In this document: positions 4,671 through 6,093 of the stretch, in pieces
How positions within the stretch are numbered: position 1 is the first letter of the stretch
Layout: each line of letters starts with the position of its first letter
Assembly (NCBI GenBank): GCA_021835105.1
Contig: JAKBQS010000050.1
Coordinates: forward strand, 1-6,093
From: Microcaldota archaeon
GTDB taxonomy: Archaea; Micrarchaeota; Micrarchaeia; Micrarchaeales; CABMGC01
DNA length: 6,093 nucleotides
Direction: 5' to 3'
Translations under genes and position numbers: made by a program
Notes under the pieces: model-generated
The model's input: the letters and a program-made list of their open reading frames with translations, nothing else
Told to the model about the DNA's origin: nothing
Databases searched by the model: none

Positions 4671-6093
4671 TCATTCTGCAACGTAGGAGCTTGGCAGCTG
4701 GTTGGTTACCTTCATATAGTTGGCTACCCAGGTGCCGACAAGGACTATGGCTATGTTTATTATCAGGGCAATCATGCCTATGAAGACAGGGCCTATTCCC
4801 GTTCCGACAAGTGTCGTGGTCCATTGCGCATAATTGTTTGCGGCTTCCATTATGTACACTCCGCTTATCACGCCTCCGAGGAGCCCTAGGAAGAGCGCTC
4901 TCCTGTTGAGGTTCTTTGTAATCATGCCGAATACGAAGGCAGGAAGGACCTGCAATATAAGTATCCCGCCGAAGAGCTGCAGCTGTATTGCGTATGTTGC
5001 AGGTATAAGGAATACGAACCCAAGCGCCAGGAATTTAAACACGACAGCGAATATCTGCGCTACCCGCGTCTCCTCCTTTGGAGTCATCTTGGGCTTGATC
5101 TCCTTTGCGATGTTCCTTGTGAAGAGGTTTGCTGCTGCTATAGCCATTATTGCTGCTGGGACGAGACCGCCTATGAATATACCAAGAAGAGCTGCACCTG
5201 AGAGCCATGGAGGGAGAAGCGTCAGTATAAGCCCTGGCACTACCTGCGTGCCCTGGACTGATGCCGGGAAGGAATGCACATAGCTCAATGCTGCTGGAAC
5301 TCCGTATATCATGAACCCGAACATTGCCAGAAGCCCAAGCCCTATGCTGTAAAGAGGCAGCAGGGATGCGGTCTTCCTTACAGTAGCAGGATTCTTCTGC
5401 GCGAGGGATCCGTTTACGACATGAGGATAGAGGTAAAGGGCCAGTGCGCTGAATACGAAGAGGCTCCAGTACGCATTATACAGGCTTGACGGGAGCTGGA
5501 AGTAGTGTATGGATGTTGCCGATGCGTTTATCAGTGCAGCATGGAAGCCGCCAAGCGTCGCTACCGCGACCACTACAGCGACAACGCTCACGAGTATAAG
5601 CGCATCCTTTAAGAGAGCACCGAGTGTTGCGCCCCTGAGCCCGCTTGTCCAGGTGAATGCCGCAAGTATTATGAATGATATTATGAGCGAGAGCTCTATT
5701 ACCGTCTGCGTGGCGCCGACTCCGGATAGCAGGGCTATCAGGACAGCCTGCATGCCGACTATCTGCAGCGCTATGTAAGGCAGCTCCGCGACTATCCCTA
5801 CGAGGGCTATTGATATTGCAAGGAGCCTGCTGTTGAATATCTCCCTGACAAAATCGGCCATGGTCAAGTAGCCATGCTTGTTGGCTATCTTCCAGAATTT
5901 AGGCATCGCCCACATGGCGAACGCGTATGTTATTATCACATAAGGAGCAGCAAAGAAGTATATCGCGCCTTTGGCGAATAGTGATGATGGGACGGCTATG
6001 AATGTGTATGCGGTGTATATGTCTGCACCTAGGAGGAACCATCCCAAAGTTGTTCCGAGACGACCGCCGGCCATGCCCCATTCCTTGAGCTTG
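4671..6093 (-). CDS. Sodium:solute symporter (SSS) family permease, N-terminus beyond window
   Basis: This is a multi-pass membrane carrier of the SSS family, which couples uptake of a solute (sugar, amino acid or monocarboxylate) to an ion gradient. The in-frame ATG at 6074 is not the start: codons for KLKEWG continue to the window edge, and WGMAGGRLGT is the family's EW-x-x-AGR element just after helix 1. About 40 N-terminal residues are therefore outside. The visible part (about 473 aa) has roughly 12 hydrophobic helices. Numbered from that Met, LGADIYTAYTFIAVP (15-29), AELPYIALQIVGMQ (96-109), LYPHVVNG (215-222) and AAIMAIAAANLFTRNI (307-322) match monocarboxylate-permease-like SSS members. 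In the last motif the Ser/Thr pair that binds Na+ in vSGLT and PutP is replaced by Ala/Ile. The gene ends with a short polar C-tail. The substrate is not readable; a monocarboxylate is a guess from the motif pattern. It is tail-to-tail with DHFR. Confidence 0.92.
   Translation of the reverse strand, partial: KLKEWGMAGGRLGTTLGWFLLGADIYTAYTFIAVPSSLFAKGAIYFFAAPYVIITYAFAMWAMPKFWKIANKHGYLTMADFVREIFNSRLLAISIALVGIVAELPYIALQIVGMQAVLIALLSGVGATQTVIELSLIISFIILAAFTWTSGLRGATLGALLKDALILVSVVAVVVAVATLGGFHAALINASATSIHYFQLPSSLYNAYWSLFVFSALALYLYPHVVNGSLAQKNPATVRKTASLLPLYSIGLGLLAMFGFMIYGVPAALSYVHSFPASVQGTQVVPGLILTLLPPWLSGAALLGIFIGGLVPAAIMAIAAANLFTRNIAKEIKPKMTPKEETRVAQIFAVVFKFLALGFVFLIPATYAIQLQLFGGILILQVLPAFVFGMITKNLNRRALFLGLLGGVISGVYIMEAANNYAQWTTTLVGTGIGPVFIGMIALIINIAIVLVGTWVANYMKVTNQLPSSYVAE

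Noticed and set aside
4614..5283. Plus-strand ORFs opposite the SSS permease (for example 4834-5283)
   Set aside because: These are antisense shadows of a continuous, well-recognised membrane protein frame with no domain features of their own.
1..6093. CRISPR array, riboswitch, rRNA, integrase gene or toxin-antitoxin pair
   Set aside because: I looked on both strands and found no regularly spaced repeats, no rRNA or recognisable riboswitch core, and no integrase or paired small-gene module.

Overview
The window looks archaeal. It has a CCA-less tRNA gene, T/A-rich boxes of the archaeal TATA type (tttatata-like) upstream of genes, one gene apparently read from a leaderless transcript, and frequent ATA (Ile) and AGG (Arg) codons. 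I cannot fix the lineage. A small acidophile-type or DPANN/Micrarchaeota-like or Thermoplasmata-like genome would fit, but this is inference.

Layout: (1) tRNA-Arg(CCG), 18-92, + strand. (2) An AT-rich segment, about 97-1800, holding an M48-family zinc metallopeptidase on the minus strand, a decayed zinc-ribbon transposase remnant with stops and a frameshift (1118-1359), and a 140-residue helical protein of unknown function on the plus strand. (3) A more GC-balanced segment, about 1867-6093. It carries a ZIP-family metal transporter (minus), a PGDYG-like plus GNAT acetyltransferase fusion (minus), dihydrofolate reductase (plus) and a sodium:solute symporter (SSS) family permease (minus). The permease runs off the right edge, so its N-terminus lies outside the window.

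Most genes appear to be single transcription units. The tRNA and peptidase, the unknown gene and ZIP transporter, and DHFR and permease are tail-to-tail pairs. The acetyltransferase fusion and DHFR are divergent across an intergenic stretch with one good TATA-like element. I see no operon and no evidence that the genes form one pathway. The change in base composition next to the tRNA, with an insertion-element relic, suggests that the left part is acquired or unstable DNA.

No coherent new multi-gene system can be claimed. The points most worth a second look are the PGDYG-GNAT fusion, the ZIP transporter with Gln in place of both signature histidines, the Ala-rich version of the SSS sodium-site motif, and the tRNA-adjacent AT-rich segment.
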